A DNA stretch of 64,000 nucleotides from Prorocentrum cordatum (lineage: Eukaryota; Sar; Dinophyceae; Prorocentrales; Prorocentraceae), in assembly GCA_963575745.1 (NCBI GenBank), contig CAUYUJ010018042.1:1-64000 (forward strand), read 5' to 3'. The notes beneath the pieces were generated by a model, which was given only the letters and a program-made list of their open reading frames with translations, made no database searches and had not been told where the DNA came from. A program made the translations under genes and the position numbers. Shown here piece after piece: positions 43,800 to 55,624 of the stretch. Position 1 is the stretch's first letter, and each line of letters starts with the position of its first letter.

Positions 43800-43930
43800 G
43801 AGGCGGGGGAGTGAAGAGGAGGCGGATGAGGAGAGGGAGGGGGGAGGACGCAGAGAAAGGGTCGGGGGGAGGAGGAGGCGGAGGAGGAGGAGGAGGAGGA
43901 GGATGAGGAGGAGGAGGAGGAGGAGTATAT
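43800..43930. repeat. (GAG)n tract
   Basis: GGA/GAG triplets with GCGGA variants, followed by an AGAGAG run at about 43949-43976. Confidence 0.85.
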
Positions 43931-44479
43931 GAGGAGGGGAAGACGAGAGAGAGAGAGATAGAGAGAGAAGGAGAGAGTTGGACTGGGGGGGGGAGCGGAG
44001 GGAGGAGTGGGAGAAGGATGTAAGAGAACGGGGAGGGAGGAGGAGCGGGATGAGGAGGCGGAGGGGAGGAGGATGGGGCAGGAGGGGGCGCAGAACGGGG
44101 GAAGCGTAGCAGGAGGGAGTGGAAACATGTCTCTCCCCTCCCTCCCCTCCCCCCCCCTCCTTCTCATCCCCTCAACCGCGAGCAGAATGTCCCCTCTTTG
44201 GTACACTGGCATCTTCGTCCTCTTCTTCTTCGTGTTACGGTATGTCTTATTACCATTATGTTTACTATTCGTGTTCTCGTTTTTTTTTGTTCGTTTTCTT
44301 ATTATTATTATTATTATTATTCTTATTCGTCTTATTATGATTCTTAATTGCTTGGCGGCGGGACGGGCTGAGACGCCGAACGGGCTCAGGAGGGAACCTT
44401 GAGGCCCGCCGAGATCCCCGCGGGCTTCTGGAGGCCCAGGGAGGGCCAGCCAGTGTCCCCCGAAAACCTCGGTCTGCAC

Positions 44480-44680
44480 ACCCTGGCCGTCGATCCTCGA
44501 GCGTCGATCTTCCATCGTCGATCCTCGACCTTGGATCGTCAATCCTCGATGCTCGATCCTCGATCGTCGATCCTCGATTCCCTGTCGTCTGCACACCTCG
44601 GCCGGCGATGCTCGATCGTCGATCATCCATCCTCGATCCTTTGTCGTCTGTCCTCGGGCACGATCGTCGATCGTAGATCA
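44480..44680. repeat. TCGATCCTCGA palindromic short repeats
   Basis: About 15 units built on CGATCCTCGA and CGATCGTCGA, each near-palindromic. A smaller cluster is at 43512-43562. Both strands give Asp/Arg/Ser-rich frames with no biological meaning that I can see. Confidence 0.8.
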
Positions 44681-44873
44681 TATTCTTCTCCTTCTGATTC
44701 TTCCCACCCTTCTTCTTCTTCCCGTTGTTGCCCGCTTCTCGTTAGAAGTAGGTACGTCTTGATCCCAAAAGCCTCATCTACTAAAAGCGCCGTCTCACTT
44801 CAAGAGGCTGTAGGTTTCCTCGTTGGTATCCGGACGGGCCCGGGCCCAGTCTGCTTTGCCCGCCGTCCCGCTT

Positions 44874-45149
44874 CATGCTTCCACGTGCTCCTTCCGACTG
44901 GCGGGCATCCGTCCTCCTCCTCCTCCTCCTTTCTGGCCGGGCGAAAGGGGGGGATTGGGAAAGGGGGGGGGGTACGAAATCTGCTGCATGTAGCTGGTTT
45001 CGGCCCCACCGAGGGGCCCATTCCGAATTCCTCGATACATGGGCGCCTCCCCGGCTCAGCTACGTGAGCTGATTCTCCCCCCCCTTTGCTACCCGACCTC
45101 ATGCTTCCACGTGCTCCTTCCGACTGGCGGGCATCCGTCCGTCCTCCTC
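44874..45149. repeat. Pair of ~50-bp direct repeats
   Basis: TGCTTCCACGTGCTCCTTCC followed by GACTGGCGGGCATCCGTC occurs at 44875 and 45102, about 227 bp apart. Confidence 0.8.
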
Positions 45150-45272
45150 CCCTCCCCGCTGTAGGGCGGAGTTCCGGAAGGCCCTGCCCCTCATGGGCGA
45201 GAAGGCCCGGCGCGCCGCGGCCCGCCGCAGTTTGCGGGGCGGGGGAGGGCACCTCGACGGAGCGCCAGGGCG

Positions 45273-45398
45273 GGCACCGCTCGGACGTGCGCATTTTTTC
45301 TCGGCAAGAACCATCGAGGAGCATCCTTGATCATTTGGCGACAAAACCATGCACGAAACCGAAAAAACACAGGGAATGGGCGTCCGAGCGATAGCGAG
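45273..45398. mobile_element. MITE-A copy 4 (complete)
   Basis: Ends GGCACCGCTCGGACGTGCGC and GCGTCCGAGCGATAGCGAG. The body TCGAGGAGCATCCTTGATCA is identical to copy 3 over that stretch. Confidence 0.75.
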
Positions 45399-45689
45399 AG
45401 GGCGGACGAGTTCTTCCACCGAGGTCGGGAAACGCCATAAAGCACAAGACGCTCCGCGCGGATTCAGACCCGAGAAGTCCGCGCGGAGGGGCAGAAGTTC
45501 AGTTTGCATGCGGTGTGTACGTTTCTTCTTCTTCTTCTTCGTCTTCTTCGTCTTTTTCTAGAGGAGGGGGAGCCGGCCACGCGCGGAGGGGGGCAGGGGG
45601 AGGGGCGCAGGCTCCTGAGAGACACCTCTGCTTCTGAGAGAAGCTTGTCCCCCCTGCTACCCATAATTACCCCGCCTGTGCGCACCGCC

Positions 45690-46020
45690 GAGGGGGGAGG
45701 GAGGAGGAGGGAGGAGGGAGGAGGCAGAGGACGCGGAGGAGGAGGGGCAGGGCGAGGACGAGGAGGAGGAGGAAGGCGCGGGGGAGGAGGAAGGCGCGGG
45801 GGAGGGGGGGGGACGCAGGAGGACGAGGCGGCCGAGGCATTCGTCGGAGGAGGGCGACGCGGAGGAGGAGGACGAGATGGAGGACGACGAGGACGAGGAC
45901 GCGGACGAGGAGCAGGAGGAGGAGGAAGGGGAGGAGGACGCGGAGGAGGAGGAGGACGGGGAGGCCGAGGAGGAGGAGGCGGGGGAGAAGGGGATGGTAG
46001 GAGGAGGGCAGAAGAGAGGG
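45690..46020. repeat. (GAGGAC)-rich purine tract
   Basis: GGAGGA with GACGAGGAC, ACGCGGAGG and AGGCGCGGGGG variants over about 330 bp. Confidence 0.85.
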
Positions 46021-46062
46021 GAGGAGCCTGGCCCGCAGAGCGCGCAGGAGCCTTACCATGAA

Positions 46063-46770
46063 GTCGGGCATGTCCCTCCACAGACGGAAGGTTCCATGTT
46101 AGCCAGCGTGGAGCCCACGCAGTAGGGTCTTGCAATCTATGCGGTGCAATAGATGTGGTGTAATGTATGCGATGCAACTTGTATGGTGCAATATATGCGG
46201 TGCAACATATGTGGTGCGATCTATGCGATGATGAAACGTTTGTAATGCAATAGATGCGGTGCAATCCATGTGGTGCGATCTATGCGATGATGCAACCTAT
46301 GGAATGCAACGTATGCGGTGCAATATATTGTGTGCAACGCATGCGATGCGACCTATGTAATGCAGTCTACGCCGTGCAATCTATGTGGTGCAGCAGCGTA
46401 TGCGATGCAATTCGTGTAATGCAACATATGCGGTGCAATGCATGCGATGCGGTGACGGCGACGGGCGGTGATGGCGGCAACGGGCGGGGACGTCGACGGG
46501 CGGCATGGGCGGCGACGGGCGGCGACGGGCGTCGACGGACGGCGACGGGCGGGGATGGGGGCGACGGGCGGCGACGGGCGGCACGACGGCGATTCTGCGG
46601 CAAGAGTCCCGAGATGGTTCACCGAAGTATGACCCCCTAGAGCTGCAAGCACTTGGTGTGGAAACATACTAAAACAATAGTCTGGGGACGAGTATTCAAC
46701 TATGGTTTGAACATGTTTTCCCTATTTTCGCTTTTCTTCCAGCATCCGCCTGGAGGAGGACATGCCCGAC
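46063..46770. mobile_element. MITE-B long member (~708 bp)
   Basis: Left GTCGGGCATGTCCCTCCACA then GACGGAAGGTTCCA. The right end (46737-46770) is its inverted copy, CCAGCATCCGCCTGGAGGAG then GACATGCCCGAC. It contains a GCAATCTATGYGGT array and GGCGACGGGC units (46455-46590). Confidence 0.65.
46128..46450. repeat. ~12-bp ATGYGGTGCAAT array inside MITE-B
   Basis: More than 20 degenerate units such as TATGCGGTGCAATATATG. Related units flank the CGCAACTT repeat at 2600-2860 and 4210-4352. Confidence 0.8.
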
Positions 46771-46784
46771 CGAGCCAAACTTTC

Positions 46785-46924
46785 GGAGGTTCGCGCGGGC
46801 AGCTTGAATCGGCGCTGGGCCTCCCCTGGAGGTGCATCCACAGCAGGAGCAGATGAAGCATCAGAGAACATATCTTTCACACCTGCGTTAACAGAAACGG
46901 TTGTCCGCGCGAACCTCCGAACAG
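46785..46924. mobile_element. Small inverted-repeat element
   Basis: TCGGAGGTTCGCGCGG at about 46785 and its perfect complement CCGCGCGAACCTCCGA at about 46907 enclose about 107 bp. Confidence 0.6.
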
Positions 46925-47079
46925 TTATGCATTTGCCGCTTGAGCTCTTCTAGTTGACCCCTAGTCCTTGGCCCAGCGTACGTATGGCCAGGGGGCGTGC
47001 TCGGGATGTCTGTCTCTGGGAGCGCCGTGCGCGCAGATCTCGAGCAACGCGCAGCCGCTGCCCCTGCGCACCCGGGCAG

Positions 47080-47154
47080 GTCTCAGAGGCCAGGATCGAC
47101 GAGCTCTTCGCCATCGTGGACACCGACACCAACGCCAAGGATGCCGCGCATTTG
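47080..47154 (+). CDS. Candidate EF-hand-like exon
   Basis: After GCACCCGGGCAG the frame reads [20 protein letters not shown] then DAAHL. Helix plus D-T-D-T-N start resembles an EF-hand, but position 6 is Ala instead of Gly and no Glu-12 is seen, so the hand is degenerate or incomplete. The donor could be GC at 47155 or GA at 47140. It is followed directly by repeat C. It may belong to the same gene as 38801 or to none. Confidence 0.35.
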
Positions 47155-47164
47155 GCCTCTCTGT

Positions 47165-47372
47165 TTCGGCGGCGAGCGAGGGGGGGGCAGTGAGGAGGAG
47201 AAGGCCTGCGCAGAAGGCGGCGGGACTTCTCAGAAGCCTTCGCGCCTTCTGAGAGATTTGTTTGCGGCGTCCTCGGGGAAGGCTCAGAACTCATAACACT
47301 TCTCATAAGGGCGGGAAACTTCCGAGCCGTCTGAGAAGGCCCGCCCCTTCTTACTTCGCCCCCGGGCGCGCC
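47165..47372. repeat. Dispersed repeat C, copy 3
   Basis: TTTCGGCGGCGAGCGAGG, GAAGGCGGCGGGACTTCTC and GCCCCCGGGCGCGCCGCC match 12765-12965 in order. Confidence 0.7.
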
Positions 47373-47536
47373 GCCTACTGCTGTTGTTTCACGGCGTCGG
47401 GGCACAGGGGCAGGGCCCGTGGCTGGAGAGCGGCACCGGGGCCGGAAGAGGCTCTCGGCACGGGGGCGGAAAGGGGAGCGGGGCGAGCCGCAGGAGAGGG
47501 GGGGCGGACCGCTTCGGGCGACGGGGAACATAGAAG

Positions 47537-47782
47537 CGCACACACACACACACACACGCAACCACGCACACACACACACACACACACGCACGCACGCACG
47601 CACGCACACACGCACACACGCACACACGCACACACGCACCACACGCACACACGCACACACGCACACACGCACACACGCACACACGCACACACGCACACAC
47701 ACACATTCACACACACACATTCACACACGCACACGCACACACACATTCACACACACACACACACGCACACGCACACACACGG
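47537..47782. repeat. (CA)n / (CACACG)n microsatellite
   Basis: About 245 bp of CACACA with regular CACACGCA and CACATTCA variants. Confidence 0.95.
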
Positions 47783-47954
47783 ATCCAGGCCAGGGTGGGA
47801 GCGAATGCACGTTGCGTCTGCCAGATCGGCGCGAGCGTGGGCGAGGGAGGGCGCAGAGGCAGGAGGAGGGAGGAGGAGGCGAGGGAGGGCCGAAAGTGCG
47901 ACGAGGGCGCGGGCGAGAGCGAGGACGAGCAGTCACAGGGGCGGGGGCAGGTGG

Positions 47955-48075
47955 GAGGAGGAGGAGGAGGAGGAGAGGAGGAGGAGGAGGTGGGAGAGGA
48001 GGAGGAGGAGAAGGAGGAGGAGGAGGAGGTGGAGTAGGAGAAGGTGGGAGAGGAGGAGGAGGAGGAGGAGAGGAG
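47955..48075. repeat. (GAG)n tract
   Basis: GGAGGAGG triplets with GTGGGAGAGG variants. Confidence 0.85.
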
Positions 48076-48241
48076 CGGAGAGCTGGGCGACGCCACCTTC
48101 GTCGCCGGCGCCGTCGACCTCTCTTTGCGCTCGTAGTGTAAGGGGCCTGGTCGGCGCACCCGCTCCCCCTATAGGAGAGGAGTGGCCGTTGGTCGCGCGT
48201 CGCTCTTGGGGGAACCGACTCGTTCGAGGGGCGTTGGGCTT

Positions 48242-48345
48242 GGCATCGCTCGGCTCGGACGTGTGCACGTCTTCGCGGCGGTGACCACGGAGGAGCTTCT
48301 TGGATCAGCTTGCGAGAACAAGCCCGCTCCTACGAGTGCAGCTGC
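48242..48345. mobile_element. MITE-A copy 5 (diverged, right end missing)
   Basis: GGCATCGCTCGGCTCGGACG then GTGTGCACG, followed by GGAGGAGCTTCTTGGATCA and CTTGCGAGAACAAGCCCGC in the family order. The inverted right end is absent. Confidence 0.55.
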
Positions 48346-48954
48346 AGAACGCAATTGAAGACAGCAGCGCGGTGGCGGTGGCACCGACTGCATGGATAAG
48401 GAGACGGGTGGAGAGTCAAGCGGGACATTGCTGTAAGGAGGGTGAAGATAAGGAGAGAAGCAACAGGCATTATCGGAAACAATGTTTGATTATATTTTGA
48501 GGGAAGACCCGACATTTATTATCATGTGCGCAGGTGGGTTGACATCAATTGCTTTGGCTGCACCTTGCCGTGTTTTTTTAATGTATCTATAAGCTTCGCT
48601 GGTCTCATCGGAAGGTCGTCACCGCTTCGTGCGATCCGATATGTTCAGTCAGATCGCCTCGAATAATTACCCACGCACCTCGAATTGCTGACGCCCACGG
48701 CCACACGACGCTGACCTTTCTGCTATCAAGACAGTGTTCCAAGGTAGACGTCAACGAGTTTGGAAGACTGGTGAGCCGGCTCTCTTACTTCTCTCTGGTG
48801 TTGTGTTGTTTCCCGTTGCCTTATTCCGTTGCGTTGTCGCGCGTGTCTGCCACTGTGTGTCGGGGGCGAGCGGAGGTTCCAGGTGGGCGGCCCGGGGGGA
48901 GAGGCATGTCCATATGTTGTTGGCACTGATCTGCGTGGGAGGGTGGTCTACTCT
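48346..48954. other. No gene seen
   Basis: Lower-GC unique sequence. Short open frames only. Confidence 0.4.
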
Positions 48955-49141
48955 AGTAGCGGCGGCAGTAGCAGCTCCCGTCGCAGACATTCAAGTAGTA
49001 GCAGCAGTAGTCGCAGTCGCAGAAGAGCGTCGTAGACGCAGTCGCAGCCGCAGCAGCAGTCGCAGTCGAGGCAGATGTGGCAGTAGTAGTAGTAGTAGTA
49101 GTAGTAGCAGTTGTTGTTGTAGTAGTAGTAGCAGCAGTAAC

Positions 49142-49177
<36 letters not shown>

Positions 49178-49186
49178 CGTAGTCGT

Positions 49187-49268
<82 letters not shown>

Positions 49269-49286
49269 GTAGTAGTAGTAGTAGTC

Positions 49287-49319
<33 letters not shown>

Positions 49320-49397
49320 ATAATAGTAGTAGTAGTTGTTGTACTAGTTCTAGTAGTTGTAGTAGTAGCAGTAGTTGTACTAATACTACTACTACGG

Positions 49398-49450
<53 letters not shown>

Positions 49451-49485
49451 GGCACTAGTTACGAGGTAGTAGTAGTAGTAGTATC

Positions 49486-49516
<31 letters not shown>

Positions 49517-49666
49517 TAGTAGTAGTAGTAGTAGGAGGAGTACTAAGAGTAGGTGAAATAGAAGAAGAAGTAGTAGTAGTAGTAGTAGTAGTAGTGGGTG
49601 GTAGGCGTTGTAGTCTTAATAGTCGTAGTAAGCGTCGCAGTAGTAGCAGTAGTGAGTGGTGGTGGT

Positions 49667-49720
<54 letters not shown>

Positions 49721-49776
49721 AAGTTAGTAGTAGTAGTAGTAGTAGTAGTAGTAGGGGTAGTAGTAGTAGTAGTAGC

Positions 49777-49812
<36 letters not shown>

Positions 49813-50094
49813 CATTGAAGTACTAGAAATATGAGGTTGTAGCAGTACCAGTAGTAGAATTAGAAGTAGTAGTAGTAGTAGTCGTAGTAGTTGTCGTGGC
49901 CGTAATCGCAGTTGTAGTAGCAGTAGTCGTAGTTTCAAGTAGTAGCAGTAGCCATAATATGAGCAGTAGTAGTAGTAGGAGGAGGAGGAGTCAGTAGTAG
50001 TAGTAGTAGTAGCAGCAGCAGCAGTAGTAGCATATGTCGTAGTAGTAGTAGTAGTAGTAGTCGTAGTCGTAGTCGTAGTCGTAGTCGTAGTCGT

Positions 50095-50164
<70 letters not shown>

Positions 50165-50210
50165 CTACTACTACTACTACTACTACTCGTAGTAGTAGCA
50201 GTAGTGGTAG
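48955..50210. repeat. (AGT)n block, left
   Basis: About 1.25 kb of AGT/GTA triplets with CGTAGT and TACTAC (inverted) patches. One frame per strand is saturated with TAG stops, while the others give poly-Ser, Val, Thr or Tyr. Confidence 0.95.
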
Positions 50211-50269
50211 TTCCCCACATGCTTCGTGGGGTTCTGGTTTTCTTCCCTGCCGCGCCGCACCCGCGACAC

Positions 50270-50455
50270 TCACACACACACACACACACCTCACTCTTCG
50301 TACAGCACAGCTCAGCACAGCACATCACAGCACAGCACAGCTCAGCACAGCAAACAGCTCAGCTCAGCTCAGCTCAGCTCAGCACACAGCTCAGCACAGC
50401 TCAGCACAGCCCAGCACGGCTCAGCTCAGCACAGCACAGCACAGCTCGTGGCACT
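50270..50455. repeat. CAGCTCAGCA short repeat
   Basis: CA run, then about 18 units of CAGCACAGCTCAG leading straight into the minisatellite. Confidence 0.9.
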
Positions 50456-52880
50456 TTCTCGACATCGTGCGCAGGGGGTGGTCTCTCGCCGCCGTCTCTA
50501 TACTCGCCAGTCTTCCAGGGCACACCAGGCATGGCATATTCTCGACACCGCCGGGGGGTGCGGAGGGGTGGTTTTTTACCGCGGTCTCTATACGCCCCGG
50601 TCGTCCAGGCACAGCAGGCGTGGCACTTTCTCGACACCATAGGGGGTGCGCAAGGGCTGGTCTCTCACCGCGGTCTCTATACGCCCCACTCGTCCTGGCA
50701 CAGCAGGCGTGGCACTTTCTCGACACCACAAGGGGTGCGGAGGGGGTGGTTTCTCACCGCGGCTTCTATACGCCCCGGTCGTCCAGGCACAGCAGGCGTG
50801 GCACCTTCTCGACACCATAATGGGTGCGCAAGGGGGTGGTCTCTCACCGCGGTCTCTATACGCCCCAGTCGTCCAGGCACAGCAGGCGTGGCACTTTCTC
50901 GACACCTGAGGGGGTGCGCAGGGGGTGGTCTCTCACCGCGGTCTCTATACGCCCCGGTCGTCCAGGGCACACCAGGCATGGCACTTTCTCGACACCATAG
51001 GGGCTGTGGGGGGGGTGTTTTTTTCACCGCAGTCTCTATACGCCGCGGTCATCCAGGCACAGCAGGCGTGGCACTTTCTCGACACCATAGGGGGTGCGCA
51101 GGGGGTGGTCTCTCGCCGCCGTCTCTATACGCGCCAGTTTTCCAGGGCACACCAGGCATGGCATATTCTCGACACCGCAGGGGGTACGCAGGGGGTGGTT
51201 TCTCACCGCGGTCTCTATGCGCCCCGGTCGTCCAGGCACAGCAGGCGTGGCACTTACTCGACACCATAGGGGGTGCGCAAGGGCTGGTCTCTCACCGCGG
51301 TCTCTATACGCCGCAGTCGTCCAGGCACAGCAGGCGTGGCACTTTCTCGACACCGTAGGGGGTGCGCAGGGGGTGGTCTCTCACCGCGGTCTCTATACGC
51401 CCCGGTCGTCCAGGCACAGCACGCGTGGCACTTTCTCGACACCATAGGGGGTGCGTGGCTCTTTCTCGACACCGTGCGCAAGGGGTGGTCTTTCGCCGCC
51501 GTCTCTATTCGCGCCAGTCTTCCAGGGCACACCAGGCATGGCATATTCTCGACACCGCAGGGGGTACGCAGGGGGTTGTTTCTCACCGCGGTCTCTATAC
51601 GCCCCGGTCGTCCAGGCACAGCAGGCGTGGCACTTTCTCGACACCATAGGGGGTGCGCAAGGGCTGGTCTCTCACCGCGGTCTCTATACGCCCCACTCGT
51701 CCTGGCACAGCAGGCGTGGCACTTTCTCGACACCATAAGGGGTGCGCAAGGGGGTGGTTTCTCACCGCGGCCTCTATACGCCCCTGTCGTCCAAGCACAG
51801 CAGGCGTGGCACTTACTCGACACCTTAGGGGGTGCGCAGGGGGTGGTTTCTCACCGCGGTCTCTATACGCCCCAGTCGTCCTGGCACAGCAGGCGTGGCA
51901 CTTTCTCGACACCATAGGGGCTGCGGGGGGGGGGTCACCGCGGTCTCTACACGCCGCGGTCATCCAGGCACAGCAGGCGTGGCACTTTTCTCGACACCGT
52001 AGGGGGGGTGCGCAGGGGGTGGTCTCTCGCCGCCGTCTCTATACGCGCCAGTCTTCCAGGGCACACCAGGCATGGCATATTCTCGACACCGTAGGGGGTG
52101 CGCAGGGGGTGGTTTCTCACCGCGGTCTCTATACGCCCCGGTCGTCCAGGCACAGCAGGCGTGGCACTTTCTCGACACCACAAGGGGGTGCGCAAGGGCT
52201 GGTCTCTCACCGCGGTCTCTATACGCCGCAGTCGTCCAGGCACAGCAGGCGTGGCACTTTCTCGACACCGTAGGGGGTGCGCAGGGGGTGGTCTCTCACC
52301 GCGGTTTCTATACGCCCCGGTCGTCCAGGCACAGCACGCGTGGCACTTTCTCGACACCATAGGGGGTGCGCAGGGGGTGGTCTCTCACCGCGGCCTGTAT
52401 ACGCCCCGGTCGGCACAGCAGCGTGGCACTTCCTCGACACCATAAGGGGGTTGTCCCTCAGCGCGACCGCTATGCGCCTTTGTCGTCCCGGGCACAGCAT
52501 GCGTGGGACTGTCTCGACATTATAAGGGGTGCGCAGGGGGTGGTCTCTCACCGCGGCCGCTATCCGTGACGGTCGTCCAGGGCACAGCAGGCATGGCATA
52601 TGTTCGACACCATAGGGGGTGCGCAGGGGGTGGTCTCTCACCGCGGCCGCTATCCGTGATGGTCGTCCAGGGCACAGCAGGCATGGCATATGTTCGACAC
52701 CATAGGGGGTGCGCAGGGGGTGGTCTCTCACCGCGGCCGCTATCCGTGACGGTCGTCCAGGGCACAGCAGGCATGGCATATTCTCGACACCATAAGGGGG
52801 TGCGCAGGGGGTGGTCTCTCACCGCGGCCACTATCCGTGACGGTCGTCCAGGGCACAACGGTATCGGCGGGGCAACGGCC
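50456..52880. repeat. 89-90-bp minisatellite, about 27 copies
   Basis: The marker TTCTCGAC occurs at 50456, 50539, 50628, 50717, 50806, 50896, 50986, 51076 and onward at 89-90 bp. Each unit holds GGTGCGCAGGGGGTGGTCTC, CACCGCGGTCTCTATACGCC and GTCCAGGCACAGCAGGCGTG. Variant units with GGCATATTCTCG appear irregularly (50539, 51166, 51546, 52080), and the last four units share a GCTATCCGTGACGG variant, which points to regional homogenisation. A 90-bp unit keeps frames open. I find no reason to call it coding. Confidence 0.95.
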
Positions 52881-52979
52881 ACGAACATCATTCTCACATG
52901 CTTCACTTCAGCTCTCAGCACTCCAGCCATAATATAAGTATGTGGGTTTTCTCGGTAGCGTAAATTTCCATGTCGCCGT

Positions 52980-53100
52980 AGTATCAGTAATACGAGTAGT
53001 TGTGGCAGTACTAGTAGTAGTCGTAGTAGTAGAAGTAGGGGTAGGAATAGGCATAGTAGTGGTCGTAGTACTAGTACTAGTAGTAGGAGGAGGAGGAGTC

Positions 53101-53154
<54 letters not shown>

Positions 53155-53541
53155 TGTAGCAGTAGTAGTAGTAGTAGCAGTAGTAGTAGTAGTAGTCGTA
53201 ATAGTAGATATATGTGTACTAGAGGTGGTAGTGGTAGTGTTACTGGTAGTGGTAATCGTGGTATTGGTTGTAGCAGTCTTTTTAGTAGGCGGCTTAGTAT
53301 CAGTAGTCGTAGTAGTAGGAATAGCAGTATGACCAGTCGCAGCACAGTAGTAGCCTTTGAAAGTGTAGAAGATGCCGTGCTAGTAGTAGGCATAGTAGTG
53401 TTCGCAGTAGTAGCAGCACCAGTATTAGCAGCAGCGTAGTCGTAGCAGCGGTGGTAGAAGTAGCCGCATGTGCAGTAGAAGTGGTAGTGGTAATGGTAGT
53501 GGCTGTGGTAGTCTCCGTGTTAGTGGTAGTGGTTGTAATAT

Positions 53542-53600
<59 letters not shown>

Positions 53601-53808
53601 CGTAGTTTTTAAAAGTAGTAGTAGCAGTGGTAGTAGAAGTAGTAGTAGTAGTCGTAAGACTAGCCTGTATTAGTAGCAGTAGCTATAGTCGTGTTAGTAG
53701 ACGCAGCAGTAATATTAGTAGTAGTAGTCGTCGTCGATGCAGTGTTAGTAGGCATACAAGTGAATATAGCCGTCGTCGTAGTGGTAGTCGTCGTCGTAGT
53801 CGCATTCA

Positions 53809-53880
<72 letters not shown>

Positions 53881-54029
53881 CAGTAGCAGTAGCAGTAGCA
53901 GTAGCAGTAGCAGTAGTAGTAGTAGTAGTAGTAGTAGTAGTCGTCGTAGTAGTGGTAGTAGTCGTAGTCGTAGTCGTAGTCGTAGTCGTAGTCGTAGTCG
54001 TCGTAGTAGTAGTAGTAGTAGTAGTCGTC

Positions 54030-54061
<32 letters not shown>

Positions 54062-54124
54062 CGTAGTAGTAGTAGTAGTAGCCGTAGTAGTAGTAGTCGT
54101 AGTCGTAGTTGTAGTAGTAGTTGC

Positions 54125-54157
<33 letters not shown>

Positions 54158-54162
54158 CGTAT

Positions 54163-54214
<52 letters not shown>

Positions 54215-54290
54215 AGTCGTGGTAGTAGTAATAGTTGTAGTGGTAGTGGCAGTGGTAGTGGTAGTAGTGATGGTGGTGGCGGTCATGATA
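52980..54290. repeat. (AGT)n block, right
   Basis: About 1.3 kb of AGT triplets like the left block, with CGT and GGT interspersed. Together the two blocks bracket the minisatellite. Confidence 0.95.
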
Positions 54291-55251
54291 GTAGTGGCCG
54301 CGACGGTCGGCCACCCAGCGCCAGCCAGCGCGCGGAGCGGCGGCGAGCGGCCTCAACGCCAGTGCGCGCACAGGGTTGCTACGGATGGGCGGTTGGTGGC
54401 CAGTTCCCGAAAAACCCAGAAACGCCAACTCAACGCACGATGCAGCGTCAATTGTTCATGATGAAAGGTTGCACACCCTCAGGCAGGCCTAGAACGAGGA
54501 CAATTCGTTCCAGAGCAACCGGTAACGCTCTGAGAGGGTGATACATCGGGAACCTCTGAGTGCCAGTGGTTATTGATGAAGTATCCTTGTGTCCGTCTAG
54601 CGTCACCCTTTGGCTTACCACAGCAAGTAATACCATATTTGTAGAAGCGTTGTTGCACGCATGTCTGTATAAGTATTCATGCTCACAAAGCCGCTTCATA
54701 TGCAATACATATACACATTTGCATATCTACACGTGTATATGCATCTCGTATGACGAGATACGTATGTATTCCGAAATGCAGACAGCGAGAGTTCTTCATT
54801 CCTGCCTCTTTTCTGGAAAGTTCCTGCGGTCTCGCTTCATTCCGCGTTGGCTCGTTCTTGCCTTCAACGCAGTCGTGCTGATCCTCTCCCGGGCTCCCCC
54901 CCGTTCCCCTCCCTGTCCGAGGTGGAAGAGTCCACCGAACTTCGTGCGAACATTCTGTCTGGGAATTCTCCTCCATCCCCCCTTTTGCCTCCCGCCTCGC
55001 CCGCCTCATGCTCCGAGAGCCGGCACTGAGACAAAGACGATCCGGGATGTACGTATGGGGATGATGGCAGCACCAGCCGTCAGAGCCACGTGTTAGTATG
55101 GCAGGGGGTGGTCAGGGATACGATTTGATTCGGGCCTTCCATTTTCGCGTCCGAGATGGTTTGGATTGCGCTCAAATGTCCCAGATCACAGTCTGTCCCA
55201 TGTATCCATTCCCCAGCACCCTCCTGGATCACAATTGGGGGCGCCAAACAG
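54291..55251. other. No firm gene
   Basis: Mixed sequence with a lower-GC patch at 54640-54780. No exon is supported. Confidence 0.4.
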
Positions 55252-55295
55252 GCTCCTACCTGGATGAATTCGGGTGCGCAGAGTTTCTTGAGTTG
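55252..55295 (+). CDS. Candidate small exon of an EF-hand protein
   Basis: Between CCAAACAG and a consensus GTAATG donor (55296), encoding SYLDEFGCAEFLEL. AEFLEL is the typical end of an EF-hand loop and start of its second helix. Phase 0 at the donor matches the exon at 55625. Upstream joining to 38801 or 47080 does not work in phase without another exon. Confidence 0.35.
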
Positions 55296-55624
55296 GTAAT
55301 GTGTCGGCGTACGCACAGACAGCCTCCCGAGGTAGTCCCGGCTGGTTGCAACAGGCCCGTCGAGTAGTTTTAGTTGGCCTCAACAGGCCCCACTCATAGT
55401 CCAGACTTCTCAGAGGCCTCCAGAGCCAGGGTGTTGAGACCGCCCTGGACTATTCAGTGGACTTGTTGAGGCCAGCTTGGCCTATTCGGGGGGCCTGATG
55501 AGGCCAGCTGGGACTACCAGGGGGTTCTGTGCGCAATCCGAGGCTTTACCAGTTTTACGTAGTTATGTTGTCTCGTTTCCTCTTTGCCCCCTCTCATGGT
55601 GCTCGATGGCAACGGGCTGCGCAG

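Noticed and set aside
47375-47746. Cys/Val-rich minus-strand frames
   Set aside because: Product of the (CA)n/(CACACG)n microsatellite.
50226-51358. Long plus-strand frames across the minisatellite
   Set aside because: The unit length is about 30 codons, so any frame without a stop in one unit remains open across many units. Both strands are open.
50456-52880. CRISPR-like regular repeat spacing
   Set aside because: The whole 89-90-bp unit is conserved, with no unique spacers and no cas genes, and the setting is eukaryotic.
48955-54290. Poly-Ser, poly-Val and poly-Thr frames in AGT blocks
   Set aside because: Trinucleotide repeat artefacts with no unique flanking protein sequence.
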